Assembly: GCF_900105655.1 (NCBI RefSeq)
Contig: NZ_LT629787.1
Coordinates: 3,100,001 to 3,164,000, forward strand
Source: Halopseudomonas salegens
GTDB lineage: Bacteria; Pseudomonadota; Gammaproteobacteria; Pseudomonadales; Pseudomonadaceae
Direction of reading: 5' to 3'
DNA length: 64,000 nt
Under the pieces are notes generated by a model that did no database searches, was not told the origin of the DNA, and was given only the letters and a program-made list of their open reading frames with translations. Shown here piece by piece: positions 44,410-54,200 of the stretch (positions are counted from its first letter, which is position 1; every line of letters begins with the position of its first letter). The translations under genes were made by a program, and so were the position numbers.

Positions 44410-45705
44410 CTACTGATTAGCCATGTATTCGGCAAACTTCTCAACATCCAGGGAGCCGAGGCCGGTCGCGATATCGTAGCCAGGGCCTGTTGGATAGGAA
44501 CCCCCGGCGTGCCCATCCACGACATCATTCAGCACGATGGAACCGTCAGGCACGGCATTTGTTGATACAAGCTGGTAGAGACTTTTATGGATCGAATTTG
44601 GCGAGGTGTGTGCGGAAGTCAACATCGGCTTTTCGCGGTTTTTCCTGGCCTGATTGGCAATGGCGACCGCACCGGCGAAGAACGACGACGATACCGAGGT
44701 GCCGCCAACCACATACCACCCTCCGAGAATGGATGAATAGATACGGGCACCGTAGCTAGGATCAGCGTTAAAGGCCAAGTCCGGTACGGACCGAAACGCC
44801 GTAGTGTTGGCATTCTGGACGGATGAAATCCCCTGGTAACTGGGCATTGGTACGTACACTGACATGCCAGCCCCAGCATCTACCCACGCCGCCTCGACGA
44901 GGGGGGTTCCCGAAACCGGTGTGGTGCCACCAACCGCGACAACGTCCGCAGACGCGGCCGGAAAGTTGACCACCGCGTTATTGCCCGCAGCCGCGACGAA
45001 GACTATTTGACTATTCAGAAACAAGTGAGTCTTCGAGCCTTCCGTCCTGAACTCTGAGATGCCGAAAGGCATCAATATGACATTTACCCCTAAATTTTCA
45101 GCAGTCTTTACTGCCGTGAACATATCGGCCTGATTCACGGATTTTGCCTCGATGACGTAGACAGTCGCCCCCGGGCTTATGGCATTGATCATCTGAACCG
45201 AGAGGTTGCTCTGCAAGGACCAGTTGGAATTGGTAATATTCCCGGCCTGGTTGATGATGTTCAGGTTGATCGGTTTTAGATTATATTGCGCTGCGAACTT
45301 ATTGAGGTCGTACTGCAGGTTCGAATAATGATACGCCGTGATGACAGCCACTTTGATCCCATAGCCTGCGGGCTTGTTATTTAGAGAAGCCGGCACGTTG
45401 TAGGCCTGCTGAAACTGCTGAGGCGTCCACCCGCTTGACGAAGTCGAACTGGCCAAACTGACCGAACTCTGCAAGCTCATGGTCTGCCGAAAGCTGGAGG
45501 TCTCCACGGGAGCGTCGTCAGTGGCCAGCACGTAAGCATGCTGGAAATCGTCGTCGGCCGGCACATACCCCGCTTCCTCGGGAGGGGTTTCCTGAGCAGG
45601 GGCCTCCTTGTCGCCGTTCTCGATCTTGCAACCGTAAAGCCCTGAGGCTAGTAACAAAACAGCCAAACAGGCGCTGCGCCGCACCGAAACTGCAAGTTTG
45701 TTCAT
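44410..45705 (-). CDS. S53 (sedolisin-like) lipoprotein, probably catalytically altered
   Basis: 431 residues from the ATG at 45705: signal peptide with lipobox (ASGLYGC, Cys near residue 26), an acidic/Pro linker, a subtilisin-like fold (residues about 90-430) with the serine motif GGTSVSSSF (Ser near 337) and the C-terminal calcium-site region GPGYDIATGLGSLD. Where sedolisins carry the catalytic Glu-x3-Asp, this protein reads QSNLS (about 165-169), so the Glu and Asp are absent. The long pro-domain of secreted sedolisins is missing. Probably an anchored non-peptidase or altered protease. An in-frame ATG at 45771 would break the lipoprotein signal. Confidence 0.75.
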   Translation of the reverse strand: MNKLAVSVRRSACLAVLLLASGLYGCKIENGDKEAPAQETPPEEAGYVPADDDFQHAYVLATDDAPVETSSFRQTMSLQSSVSLASSTSSSGWTPQQFQQAYNVPASLNNKPAGYGIKVAVITAYHYSNLQYDLNKFAAQYNLKPINLNIINQAGNITNSNWSLQSNLSVQMINAISPGATVYVIEAKSVNQADMFTAVKTAENLGVNVILMPFGISEFRTEGSKTHLFLNSQIVFVAAAGNNAVVNFPAASADVVAVGGTTPVSGTPLVEAAWVDAGAGMSVYVPMPSYQGISSVQNANTTAFRSVPDLAFNADPSYGARIYSSILGGWYVVGGTSVSSSFFAGAVAIANQARKNREKPMLTSAHTSPNSIHKSLYQLVSTNAVPDGSIVLNDVVDGHAGGSYPTGPGYDIATGLGSLDVEKFAEYMANQ

Positions 45706-45975
45706 TGTTTTTTTGGAACCGAGTGGCCTGAAGGTATCGAGAGCATAGTCGGCCTTTCGATTAATAGCCATCTGCCAGAAGACCCGCTATTGCCTGTGTT
45801 CGAACAAACCTGCCCTGGGCCCGAGCTCACCAACGATTCTGAGTGGTCGCTAAACTAACCGGGGCAGACTAGCCCGCAAGAACCCTCAACCGCTCTCAAG
45901 GCCAGAAAGCGGTGAGTGCTTGTACCCGTTTCAGGTATATGTGTTCTGCGATAGCCCATACGGAAAATACGGGCT

Positions 45976-46425
45976 TCAGGGGCGTTCCATGACTAGCAGC
46001 GTCGAGGTCGCAGAGGCCAATAACCGGTCATTTGCATCGACAATCCGACCTTCTGCGTAAGCGGTTCGGCGGCCGATCGTCATCACTGAACCAATGGCTC
46101 TTATCGTGCCTGTCTTTTCTGTCATTGCCCGGTGATAGGCGACTTTGAGTTCCAGCGTGGTATAAATTTGATCAGCCCGAAGTTTCGAATGCACTGCGCA
46201 GCCGCAGGCGCTGTCCAGCAATGTTGCCGCGAAGCCGCCGTGCACAGTGCCGATCGGGTTATAAGCATGCCGGCCCGGTTCCGCTTCGAATACCGCTTGG
46301 CCATCAGTAATGTCGACAAGACGAAACTTCAGCGTTTCGCCAATCGGTGCGCTCTTGCCGGAAGCAATCAATGCCTGCAGCTGTTCCAGCCCGGTCGCGT
46401 CGGGATTGGTATCGTTGACGTTCAT
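45976..46425 (-). CDS. PaaI-type hotdog thioesterase
   Basis: 149 residues of the PaaI_thioesterase family: the hotdog core has NPIGTVHGGFAATLLDSACGCAV (HGG motif with the catalytic Asp in LLDSA) and LKVAYHRAMTEKTGTI. Hydrolyses acyl- or aryl-CoA thioesters. I chose the ATG at 46425 (MNVNDTNPDATG); an in-frame start at 46467 would overlap the upstream MFS gene. Likely co-transcribed with the MFS gene, 19 bp apart, as part of the HxlR-controlled divergent locus. Confidence 0.88.
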   Translation of the reverse strand: MNVNDTNPDATGLEQLQALIASGKSAPIGETLKFRLVDITDGQAVFEAEPGRHAYNPIGTVHGGFAATLLDSACGCAVHSKLRADQIYTTLELKVAYHRAMTEKTGTIRAIGSVMTIGRRTAYAEGRIVDANDRLLASATSTLLVMERP

Positions 46426-46444
46426 AGTTGGACTCTCTTGCTCA

Positions 46445-47689
46445 TCAGTTGTTGATATCTGCTGCAACCGCGGCGCTCACCCTGGCCCGGGGCAGGCCGA
46501 CGATAACCGGGATGAAGGCAAGCAGCGCCAGCCCCGAGCCAGCCGTCATCGTGGCTGCCAGAGCGGTTGTTGGGGGCAATGGCAGAACGCTCGCCGCTGT
46601 GGCACCGATCGCTGCACAGGCCATCTGCAGAAAACCCAGAAGCGATGAAGCGATTCCGGCATTTTGCGCGAAGGGTTGCAGCGTGATCGCCGTTCCCAGC
46701 GGGTTAAGGAAGCCCATGCCGAGCAGGAACAACCCCAGGCCAGCGGTAATCGACAACAAGGTCGGGGATGCAGCCAGGGCCAGAATCACCAGACTTCCTG
46801 ACAGCGCGATTAGCGCGCCGACCATGACAGCCCTGGCTTGCCCCAGTTTGCGCGCCAGGCGCGGTGCGAGGAAACCGGCGCCAAAGACGATAAACACGGT
46901 TGCCGCGAAATACAGCGCAAGCTGCAACCCGGTTAGCCCAAGTTCGCTGATCAGGATGGCCGGCGCGGTCGCAAAAAAGGTATAGAGCATGCCAATCGTC
47001 AGGCTGACCGAGAGTGCTGGGTAGATAAATCGGCGATCACAGGCCAGCGCGCCATAGCCTGCCAAGACAGTACGAAGTCGCAGGGGCTGTTTGGCGTCGC
47101 TCGGCTGCGTTTCGCCCATGCTCCGCAGATAGAAAATACCGAGCACCAAGGCAAACAAACCAACAGCGGCGAAGATGAAGCGCCAGCCCAACAGCGCACC
47201 GAGCCCGGTACCGACGAGCGGCGAGAAGCCCGGCGCTGCAGCCATGGCAATCATGATCAATGCCAGCGCCCGCGCAAGTGCTTCGCCATCAAACAAGTCA
47301 CGTGCGATCGCCCTGGCCAGCACGGAGGCAGCACAGGCGCCCAGCGCCTGAACAACGCGCCCTATAATCAGCACTTCCAGGGTTTGGGAGAGCGCACACA
47401 ACGCGCTGCCGGCAGCGAAGGTGACCAATCCGCCAACTACCAAAGGCTTGCGGCCGAAACGATCGGCCAGCGGCCCGACGAAAAGCTGTCCTACAGCGAA
47501 GGCGATGAAAAAGCTGCTCAAGGTCAGCCCAAGATCGCGTGGCTCCACACCAAGACTGAGGCTTATGCCCGGGAATACCGGCAGGATCACATTGGTTGCC
47601 AGCGATCCCATCGCTGCCAGCCCCGCCAGCAAGAAGAGAATCGATCCATTCAGGACTCGTGGAGATTCGGATGACATATTCACAGGCAT
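46445..47689 (-). CDS. MFS drug-efflux transporter (Bcr/CflA type)
   Basis: 414 residues with 12 hydrophobic helices. The Bcr/CflA-type pattern is visible: LILPVFPGISLSLGV in helix 1, QLFVGPLADRFGRKPLVVGG (motif A) near residue 70, and RVVQALGACAASVLARAIARD in helix 4-5. Proton-driven export of small drugs or metabolites is expected. Divergent from the HxlR gene across a 23-bp palindrome, so likely repressed by it. Confidence 0.88.
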   Translation of the reverse strand: MPVNMSSESPRVLNGSILFLLAGLAAMGSLATNVILPVFPGISLSLGVEPRDLGLTLSSFFIAFAVGQLFVGPLADRFGRKPLVVGGLVTFAAGSALCALSQTLEVLIIGRVVQALGACAASVLARAIARDLFDGEALARALALIMIAMAAAPGFSPLVGTGLGALLGWRFIFAAVGLFALVLGIFYLRSMGETQPSDAKQPLRLRTVLAGYGALACDRRFIYPALSVSLTIGMLYTFFATAPAILISELGLTGLQLALYFAATVFIVFGAGFLAPRLARKLGQARAVMVGALIALSGSLVILALAASPTLLSITAGLGLFLLGMGFLNPLGTAITLQPFAQNAGIASSLLGFLQMACAAIGATAASVLPLPPTTALAATMTAGSGLALLAFIPVIVGLPRARVSAAVAADINN

Positions 47690-47768
47690 TCTCTCTACAG
47701 TGACGGCGCTATAACCCAGGGCGTTTGCTCTTCAGGCGACCGACACCTTGACAAAGCCGATGGAACTT

Positions 47769-47791
47769 GTAACTCTCATCATAAGAGTTAC
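47769..47791. promoter_or_regulatory. HxlR-type operator 1
   Basis: 23-bp dyad: GTAACTCT, central CATCATA, AGAGTTAC; arms of 8 bp are perfect. It lies in the MFS/HxlR divergent gap, 14 bp before the HxlR ATG. A related 23-bp dyad sits before the second HxlR gene at 63060-63082 (17 of 23 positions equal). Confidence 0.7.
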
Positions 47792-47805
47792 TAAGGGAAT
47801 GTCAA

Positions 47806-48309
47806 ATGAAAACCAAATCCTTTGCTGGCATGCGTTGCTCGGTAGCGGGCGCACTGGAGATCATCGGTGACCGCTGGATTCTTTTATTACTGCGCGACCT
47901 GGGCCTTGGACTATCAAGGTATGACGACTTCAGGAAAAGCTGTGGCATCCCGACGACAACGCTATCCAAGCGGTTGCAACTGCTGGAAGAGCACGGTGTG
48001 GTCGAGCGAACGCGCTACAACGAGCGGCCGCCACGCGATGAATACCACCTGACCGAAAAAGGCCGGGATCTCTGGAAGGTCACTACCGCCCTGCGGGAAT
48101 GGGGTGATCGCTGGGATGCCTCGGGCTATGGCGCACCAACCATCGAGGTGGTTGATCGCGACAGCGGAAATGAAGTACGCCTCGCACTCGTCGACCCGAA
48201 GACTGGCCGGGTCGTTCCGCGCGACAGGATCTTGTTGCGCCCCGGTCCCGGCGCGGATGAACGCGTCCACGCGATGCTGGGCACCGCCAAGACCAAGGCC
48301 GAGAAATGA
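47806..48309 (+). CDS. HxlR-family transcriptional regulator
   Basis: 167 residues. HxlR winged HTH with the family Cys near the N-terminus (MRCSVAGALEIIGDRWILLLLRDL), YDDFRKSCGIPTTTLSKRLQLLEEHGVVERTRYNERPPRDEY, then a C-terminal tail. HxlR regulators often sense electrophiles or aldehydes through that Cys (family knowledge). It overlaps the SDR gene by 4 bp (ATGA), so the SDR is in its operon; the MFS-thioesterase pair diverges. Confidence 0.92.
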   Translation: MKTKSFAGMRCSVAGALEIIGDRWILLLLRDLGLGLSRYDDFRKSCGIPTTTLSKRLQLLEEHGVVERTRYNERPPRDEYHLTEKGRDLWKVTTALREWGDRWDASGYGAPTIEVVDRDSGNEVRLALVDPKTGRVVPRDRILLRPGPGADERVHAMLGTAKTKAEK

Positions 48310-49091
48310 AATTCAGTACACATACCGAAGCAAGCTCGCCCGCTCAGACTGAAGTGGCACTGATCGTCGGCGGCGGGCCGGGCATCAGCGCAAGCTGCGC
48401 ACGACTGCTCGCGGCGAACGGCTTTCAGGTTGCCATCGCGGCAAGAAGCGCCAGCAAGCCGGTCCTGCTGGAATTGGCGCAACACCCGAACATCCATTGC
48501 TATGCCTGTGATGCCAGCAATGCCGCAGAGGTAGAGCAGCTATTTGCCACAGTGGCAGCCGACCTGGGAGACCCTTCGCTGGTTATTCACAATATCGATG
48601 GTCGCTCTGCCGGTATTTTCCGCAAAGGCGTGGGTGAGGCCGACTCGAGTCTTTTGCTGGATACCCTGGTCAACTCGGCTCTCAGCGCGTTCAATGTTGC
48701 ACAGCAGGCCGTGCGTTCGATGCGAGGCCGGGATCTACCCGACTCTGGCCACCGCGGCACCGTCCTGTTTACGAACGCCAGTGCAGCGTTGAAGGGGTTT
48801 GCCAAGAGCGCGGCCTTTGCCATGGCCTGTCAGGCAAAAACCGGATTGGCGCAAAGCATGGCTCGTGAGCTGATGCCGGAGGGCATTCACGTCGCCCAGG
48901 TCATCATTGATGCGGCGATCGGAGTCCCGCAAGCCGATGGCAACCGCAAACACTGGGCCGCCGGACTAACCCAAGACGACAACATGGCCGACCCGGACGA
49001 AATTGCGCAGGTGTACCTGCAGCTGCACCGGCAGCACAGATCGACGTGGGCCTTTGAGGTAGCGCTGAGACCGTGGAATGAAAAATGGTGA
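48306..49091 (+). CDS. Atypical short-chain dehydrogenase/reductase
   Basis: 261 residues. Rossmann motif IVGGGPGISASCARLLA near residue 20 and typical SDR order, but the active site differs: the usual YxxxK reads ACQAK, so Lys is kept and the catalytic Tyr is Ala. The following LAQSMARELMPEGIHVAQVIID matches a known subgroup of atypical SDRs in which Tyr is missing. Whether it is an oxidoreductase is therefore open. Coupled to the HxlR gene. Confidence 0.82.
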   Translation: MKFSTHTEASSPAQTEVALIVGGGPGISASCARLLAANGFQVAIAARSASKPVLLELAQHPNIHCYACDASNAAEVEQLFATVAADLGDPSLVIHNIDGRSAGIFRKGVGEADSSLLLDTLVNSALSAFNVAQQAVRSMRGRDLPDSGHRGTVLFTNASAALKGFAKSAAFAMACQAKTGLAQSMARELMPEGIHVAQVIIDAAIGVPQADGNRKHWAAGLTQDDNMADPDEIAQVYLQLHRQHRSTWAFEVALRPWNEKW

Positions 49092-49176
49092 AAAGACGAC
49101 AACTGTAGCTTTACCCGAATGACCCAATCTCTCGCGCAAAATTCGCTGCAGGCTAAAGGGCCTTGTACGTCCGGCG

Positions 49177-49197
49177 GCTTTCGGCCAGAAGCAGCCG
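49177..49197 (+). repeat. Dispersed intergenic repeat, copy A
   Basis: GCTTTCGGCCAGAAGCAGCC. Related copies at 50923-50942 (inverted) and 57829-57848. Such motifs occur between genes in many pseudomonads. Copies A and B face each other around the repeat/TPR gene. Confidence 0.7.
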
Positions 49198-49320
49198 TTC
49201 GCGAATGGCATTCACTGACCGAAAGCGACACGTCTTGGGGATGTTGGATCCAGCTTCGAGCCAACCCCGGAAAGTTGTGCGAAAATCTAAGCCAAATCGC
49301 CCAAACCAAAACGGACTCAT

Positions 49321-50862
49321 ATGGAAGTGAATCACCCCACTTGTTACCACATCGCATTTCACTTCTGTGTAAGCTACATTCCTGGTGCGACCATTCCCGC
49401 TACCCGCCTCAGCAAAATCCTTGAAAGCATCTTTTATGGACGGCCGCTTAGCTCTGTGGCGTTGAATTATCTACAGCAAAAGCACCTCACCGAGCTATAT
49501 AAGTTGGCAACAGGAGAGATGTCCTACGAAAGCTACATCGCGGCTTTGGATCCGATTTTAGTAGCACATGAGCAAGCAGCCAAAACAGAACATCTGGTGC
49601 AGCAGGCTGAATGTTTGGAACAAGAGCGCAGGAGGCATGTTGAGGCGCAGCGCATGCGTGAAGCCAGGAAGACTGACCATATTTCTCGAGCTGCCACGCA
49701 GAGAGCCCAATACAATCAAGAGCGTGGGTCAGCAGTTGCGGCACGTCTATCCGCTGAGTCCATGTGGGAAACTCAATCCAAACAGAATCGTGAACTGGCT
49801 GAAGCAGCATATTCAACTCGCATGAGCGAACCCGATTGTAAAATCCCAACAGCTCGAGAAATTGCTCAGCATTTCCGTGTGAGCTGGCCTGAAGCGCTAA
49901 CTTCGCCGCTCAGCAATATCCTGAATGCACTCTATCAAGGGCGTCCACTTTCCGTTGCATATCTCAATTACCTCAAGCTCAAGTTCCAGCCGATTTATCA
50001 ACTGGCCATCGGACAAGCGACTTACGAGTCTTATATTTCAGACTTCGATGCAACTGAGGCTGCGCACAAAACAGCCGAGTTAGCTCGCCTTGAACAAGCC
50101 GACGCGCACAGACTCCGCCGTAAACAAGCTGAGGCTGCCAGGATTGCTCAAGAAAACGACCCGGCTTACATTGCCCAAAAGAAACACGAGGAAAAGTGCG
50201 GCAGGTATGGCATCGCCAGTTCCAACCAGCTTCCAGAGCAACTGATACCAATTCTGGACAAACTGGATAACGGCACCGCGTTGTCGGTAGACGAATACCT
50301 GTGGTTAACCAGTTCCGGCAAGCGCTACTTCACTGTACAAGTTCAGCGGGGCTACCATCGATGCCAAGCCGAGCTGTGCGTCAATGATTTCAACCGCACA
50401 CAATATCCGTGGCATGCAATTAATGGCAGTGGTCATTACCGAAAATGCGACATGCCCGACGAAGCGCTTCAGCTTCTTGATAGGACGGACATGTCTTTGC
50501 TCACTTCTCACAAACTGAAATCCGCTTTTTTTACGACTCGCGGCGGTGTAATGCGGGATCTCTGCAGGTTTAAGCAGGCGGTAGAGTTGGGCATGCGAGC
50601 CTATGAACTGACACCCAAGGATTTCAGGCCATGCACGCTATTGGGTGCCGTTCACATGGAGCTGGGTAACTACAGGTTGGGGCATGACTGGTACACCAAA
50701 GCAATCATGCTTGGGGCAGATGAGCGGAGCGTCGACAGCGAGCTCAAGCGTATTTACGCACAAACCGACAAGGCCACACGTAAACGCATGAAGGCGTCCT
50801 TACTGGCTGAAGACTCCATGCGGTTCAGTTGGGTCGATGATAAAACTGGCCGCAAAGACTGA
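49321..50862 (+). CDS. Unknown protein with triplicated helical motif and TPR-like C-terminus
   Basis: 513 residues, no signal peptide. A motif of the form L-x2-IL-x2-[LI]-x-x-G-x2-LS-x4-NYL is seen near residues 30-51 and 199-220 and, in weaker form, near 308-330. The first two are each followed by TGEMSYESYI or IGQATYESYI. Charged coiled coils (about 80-170 and 245-290) separate them. The C-terminal third has TPR-like helices (RFKQAVELGMRAYELTPKDFRP, MELGNYRLGHDWYTKAI). Base composition is more AT-rich than its neighbours, and inverted copies of a dispersed repeat flank it, suggesting acquisition. I recognise no family and propose no function. Confidence 0.75.
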   Translation: MEVNHPTCYHIAFHFCVSYIPGATIPATRLSKILESIFYGRPLSSVALNYLQQKHLTELYKLATGEMSYESYIAALDPILVAHEQAAKTEHLVQQAECLEQERRRHVEAQRMREARKTDHISRAATQRAQYNQERGSAVAARLSAESMWETQSKQNRELAEAAYSTRMSEPDCKIPTAREIAQHFRVSWPEALTSPLSNILNALYQGRPLSVAYLNYLKLKFQPIYQLAIGQATYESYISDFDATEAAHKTAELARLEQADAHRLRRKQAEAARIAQENDPAYIAQKKHEEKCGRYGIASSNQLPEQLIPILDKLDNGTALSVDEYLWLTSSGKRYFTVQVQRGYHRCQAELCVNDFNRTQYPWHAINGSGHYRKCDMPDEALQLLDRTDMSLLTSHKLKSAFFTTRGGVMRDLCRFKQAVELGMRAYELTPKDFRPCTLLGAVHMELGNYRLGHDWYTKAIMLGADERSVDSELKRIYAQTDKATRKRMKASLLAEDSMRFSWVDDKTGRKD

Positions 50863-50922
50863 TGGGCTTTATGGCCCCTACGTTGCGACTCGGTATTAAC
50901 CGGAGTTTGTAAGAACTGGAGT

Positions 50923-50942
50923 GGCCGCTCCTGGCCGAAAGC
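50923..50942 (-). repeat. Dispersed intergenic repeat, copy B
   Basis: On the minus strand GCTTTCGGCCAGGAGCGGCC; inverted with respect to copy A at 49177. Confidence 0.7.
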
Positions 50943-51095
50943 AGACACCTTCGAACGCGGCGTTGGCTAGTGACTGCCGGTATTTTATCCAGCCCATTCA
51001 GTAACAGTCGTGTGGGCGGTGCGGCGAACACCGCCTCGGTTGTTCTTGCCGGCAACCGCCCACGCTAGCTGCAGGGCTCCTGCCACGGCCTACCC

Positions 51096-51269
51096 TCAGG
51101 TTGTCGGCACGTCGAAGACAAAACAGGTTGTGGTTGCATGGGCATAGAGCTTGCCCGCTTCGTCTTCGATGCGGGCGTCAGCCGTGGCGATCTGCTTCCC
51201 GCCGCCTGCCATCGAGCGCTGCAGTGAGGCTTGCTGCTGGCCGGTCCAGTCTATAGTCGATGTGGTCAT
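51096..51269 (-). pseudogene. Truncated PaaI-like thioesterase remnant
   Basis: A 57-codon open frame from the ATG at 51269. The C-terminal part (GKQIATADARIEDEAGKLYAHATTTCFVF) looks like the last strands of a hotdog thioesterase, but the whole HGG-containing core is missing. It starts 17 bp after the RND permease stop on the same strand, so it may be the remains of a third operon gene. Identification rests on a short stretch. Confidence 0.5.
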
Positions 51270-51286
51270 GGGGTTTCCAGGTGGTG

Positions 51287-54200
51287 TTAAGCAGGCTGCG
51301 TCTCCAGGGAGCGGCTGCCGCTGTCAGGTTTGATGCGGAACCAGATGGAATACATGGCCGGCAGGAACACCAGGGTCAGTACAGTTCCCGCCAGGGTGCC
51401 TCCGATCAGGGTGTAGGCAAGCGTTCCCCAGAACACCGAATAGGTGAGCGGAATAAACGCCAGGATCGCGGCCAATGCGGTCAGGATGACCGGTCGGGCA
51501 CGCTGTACGGTTGCCTCGACCACTGCGCGGAACGGGTCCAGCCCGGCCTGCTCGTTGTGATGGATCTGCCCGATCAGAATCAGCGTGTTGCGCATCAGGA
51601 TGCCGGACAGTGCAATCAAACCAACCAACGCATTGATGCCGAATGGCTGCTGAAAAATAATCAGCGTCGGCACCACCCCGATCAGCCCCAGCGGGCTGGT
51701 GAGGAAGACCATGACCATCGCCGAGATCGAGCGCACCTGCAAAATGATGATGAGCAGGATGATTGCCAGCATGATCGGGAACAGTGGCCGCATCGCCGCC
51801 ATCGCCTTGCCTGACTCCTCAATGGAGCCTGCCTGCTCGATACGATAGCCGCTCGGCAGCTTATCCAAGATCGGTTGCAGCTGCTGGGTGATGGCGGTCG
51901 ATACGTCCGGCGGCTGCAGACCGTCGCCTATGTCGCCACGTACGGTGATCGTCGGCACGCGGTCACGGCGACGCATGACCGGTTCCTCCATGCGCACATC
52001 GATCTCGCCGACCTGCGACAGCGGGATGCGCTGGCCGTTGGCACCCGCCAGGGTGAAATCCATGATCCTGGCCGGATCGAAGCGGGTGTCTCCAGCCGAA
52101 CGCGCCATCACCTGTACGGTGCGAATGTCTTCCCGCACGCTGGTGACGGGCACGCCGCTGAGCAGGAACTGCAGTTGCTGGGCCACAGCATTGGAGCTCA
52201 GCCCCACCGCTTGCAACCGGTCCTGCTGCAGGCTGAAGTGCAGCGTTGGCGTACGCGTGCCCCAGTCGGTGTTGACCGTGCGCATCATCGGACTGGCAAC
52301 CATGACCTGCTGCACTTCGGCGGCAATTTCACGCAGCTTGTCCGGGTCTGGCCCCGCGACTCGGTAAGCAACCGGGAACGGCGAATATGGGCCGAACACC
52401 AGTTGGGTAACACGCACCCGTGCCTCAGCGGCCAAGCCATCGGCAATCGCCTGGCGCAGCCGATGTTTCAGCGCTTCGCGCTCGTCTTGATCACCGGTAC
52501 GCACCACGATCTTGGCGAATGACGGATCAGGCAGTTCCGGCCCCATGGCCATATAGAAGCGTGGCGCACCCTGGCCGATGTATGCGGTGACGATCCGCGC
52601 CTCTTCCTGCTCGGCCAGCCAGGCTTCCACTGTCGCCGCGGCAGCGCTGGTTTGTGCCATCGAAGTGCCGTAAGGCATCTGCACCTCGACCAGTACTTCG
52701 GGCCGGTCGGAGATCGGAAAGAACTGCTTCTTGACCAGGCCCATGCCGAGTATGGCTGCCACGAACAAGCCAACCACTGAGCCGGCGACCAGCGACTTGT
52801 GGCCGATGACCCATCCCAACAGCCGACGCAAACGGTTGTAGCGCGGCGTATCGTAGATAGCATCGTGACCACCTTCGACCGTCTTGAAATCAGGCAGCAG
52901 CTTGACGCCCAGGTAGGGCGTGAACACGACGGCGACCAGCCAGGAGGCGATCAAGGCAATGCCGACGATCCAGAACATGTTGCTGGTGTATTCCCCCGCA
53001 CTGGAGCGGGCAAAGCCATTGGGCATAAAGCCGACGGCCGTGACCAGGGTGCCCGACAACATCGGCGCAGCGGTGTGGCTCCAGGCGTATGCGGAGGCGG
53101 CGACGCGGCTGTAGCCTTCCTCCATCTTCACCACCATCATCTCGATGGCGATGATGGCGTCGTCCACCAGCAGGCCCAGCGCCAGGATCAGCGAGCCCAG
53201 GGTGATGCGGTCAAAGCTCTTGCCGGTCGCGGCCATCACCATGAACACCATCGCCAGGGTCAGCGGTACCGCAGCTGCGACCACAATGCCCACGCGCCAG
53301 CCCATGCTGAGAAAACTGACCAGCATGACTACCAGCAAGGCGACAAAGAACTTGACCATGAATTCATCGACCGCCGCGCTGATGTTGTCGGCCTGGTCCG
53401 TGACTTTGCTCAGGCTCATGCCCAGCGGCAGTTCGGCGTTGATATCGCTCACCTCGCTGTCCAGGGCCTGGCCCAGGTCAAGGCCGTTCCAGCCCTCGCG
53501 CATGATAATGCCCAACAGCAGGGCAGGTTCGCCGCCATTGCGAATCAAGAACGTCGCGGGGTCTTCATAGCCGCGCGAGACTGTGGCGATGTCCGACAGT
53601 TTCAGCGTACGGCCCTGCGCCACAACCGGAGTGTCGCGAATTTTCTGCAAGTCGTCGAAGGCGCCGTCCAGGCGGATAAACACCTGCGGCCCCTTGGTTT
53701 CTATGGAACCTGCCGGGGTCAGTGCATTCTGTCCATTGAGCGCGGCAAACACTTCCTGCGGGCCGATCCCCAGCGTCGCCAGGCGTTCATGGAAGAGTTC
53801 GACAAAGATGCGTTCGGGCTGCTCGCCGAGGATATTGACCTTCTTCACGCCCGGCACATGCAACAGCCGCTGACGCAGGCTCTCCGCCTCGCGGGCCAGC
53901 AAGCGGTGCGGTTCGCCCTTGGCCTTGAGCGCGAACAGAGCGAAGGTGACATCCGAGTATTCATCGTTGACCATGGGCCCGATTACGCCAGCCGGAAGCT
54001 CCATCGTTTCGTCGCTGACTTTTTTACGCGCCTGATAGAACTGATCCGGCACCTGTGCCGGTGGGGTGGTGTCAAGCAGGGTCAATGTCGTAAAGGCCAG
54101 GCCGGGTCTGGTGTAGGTCTCGGAGCGGTCGTACCAGCGCAGCTCCTGCAGGCGCTTTTCGATTTTCTCGGCGACCTGATCCTGCATTTCCTCGGCGGTG

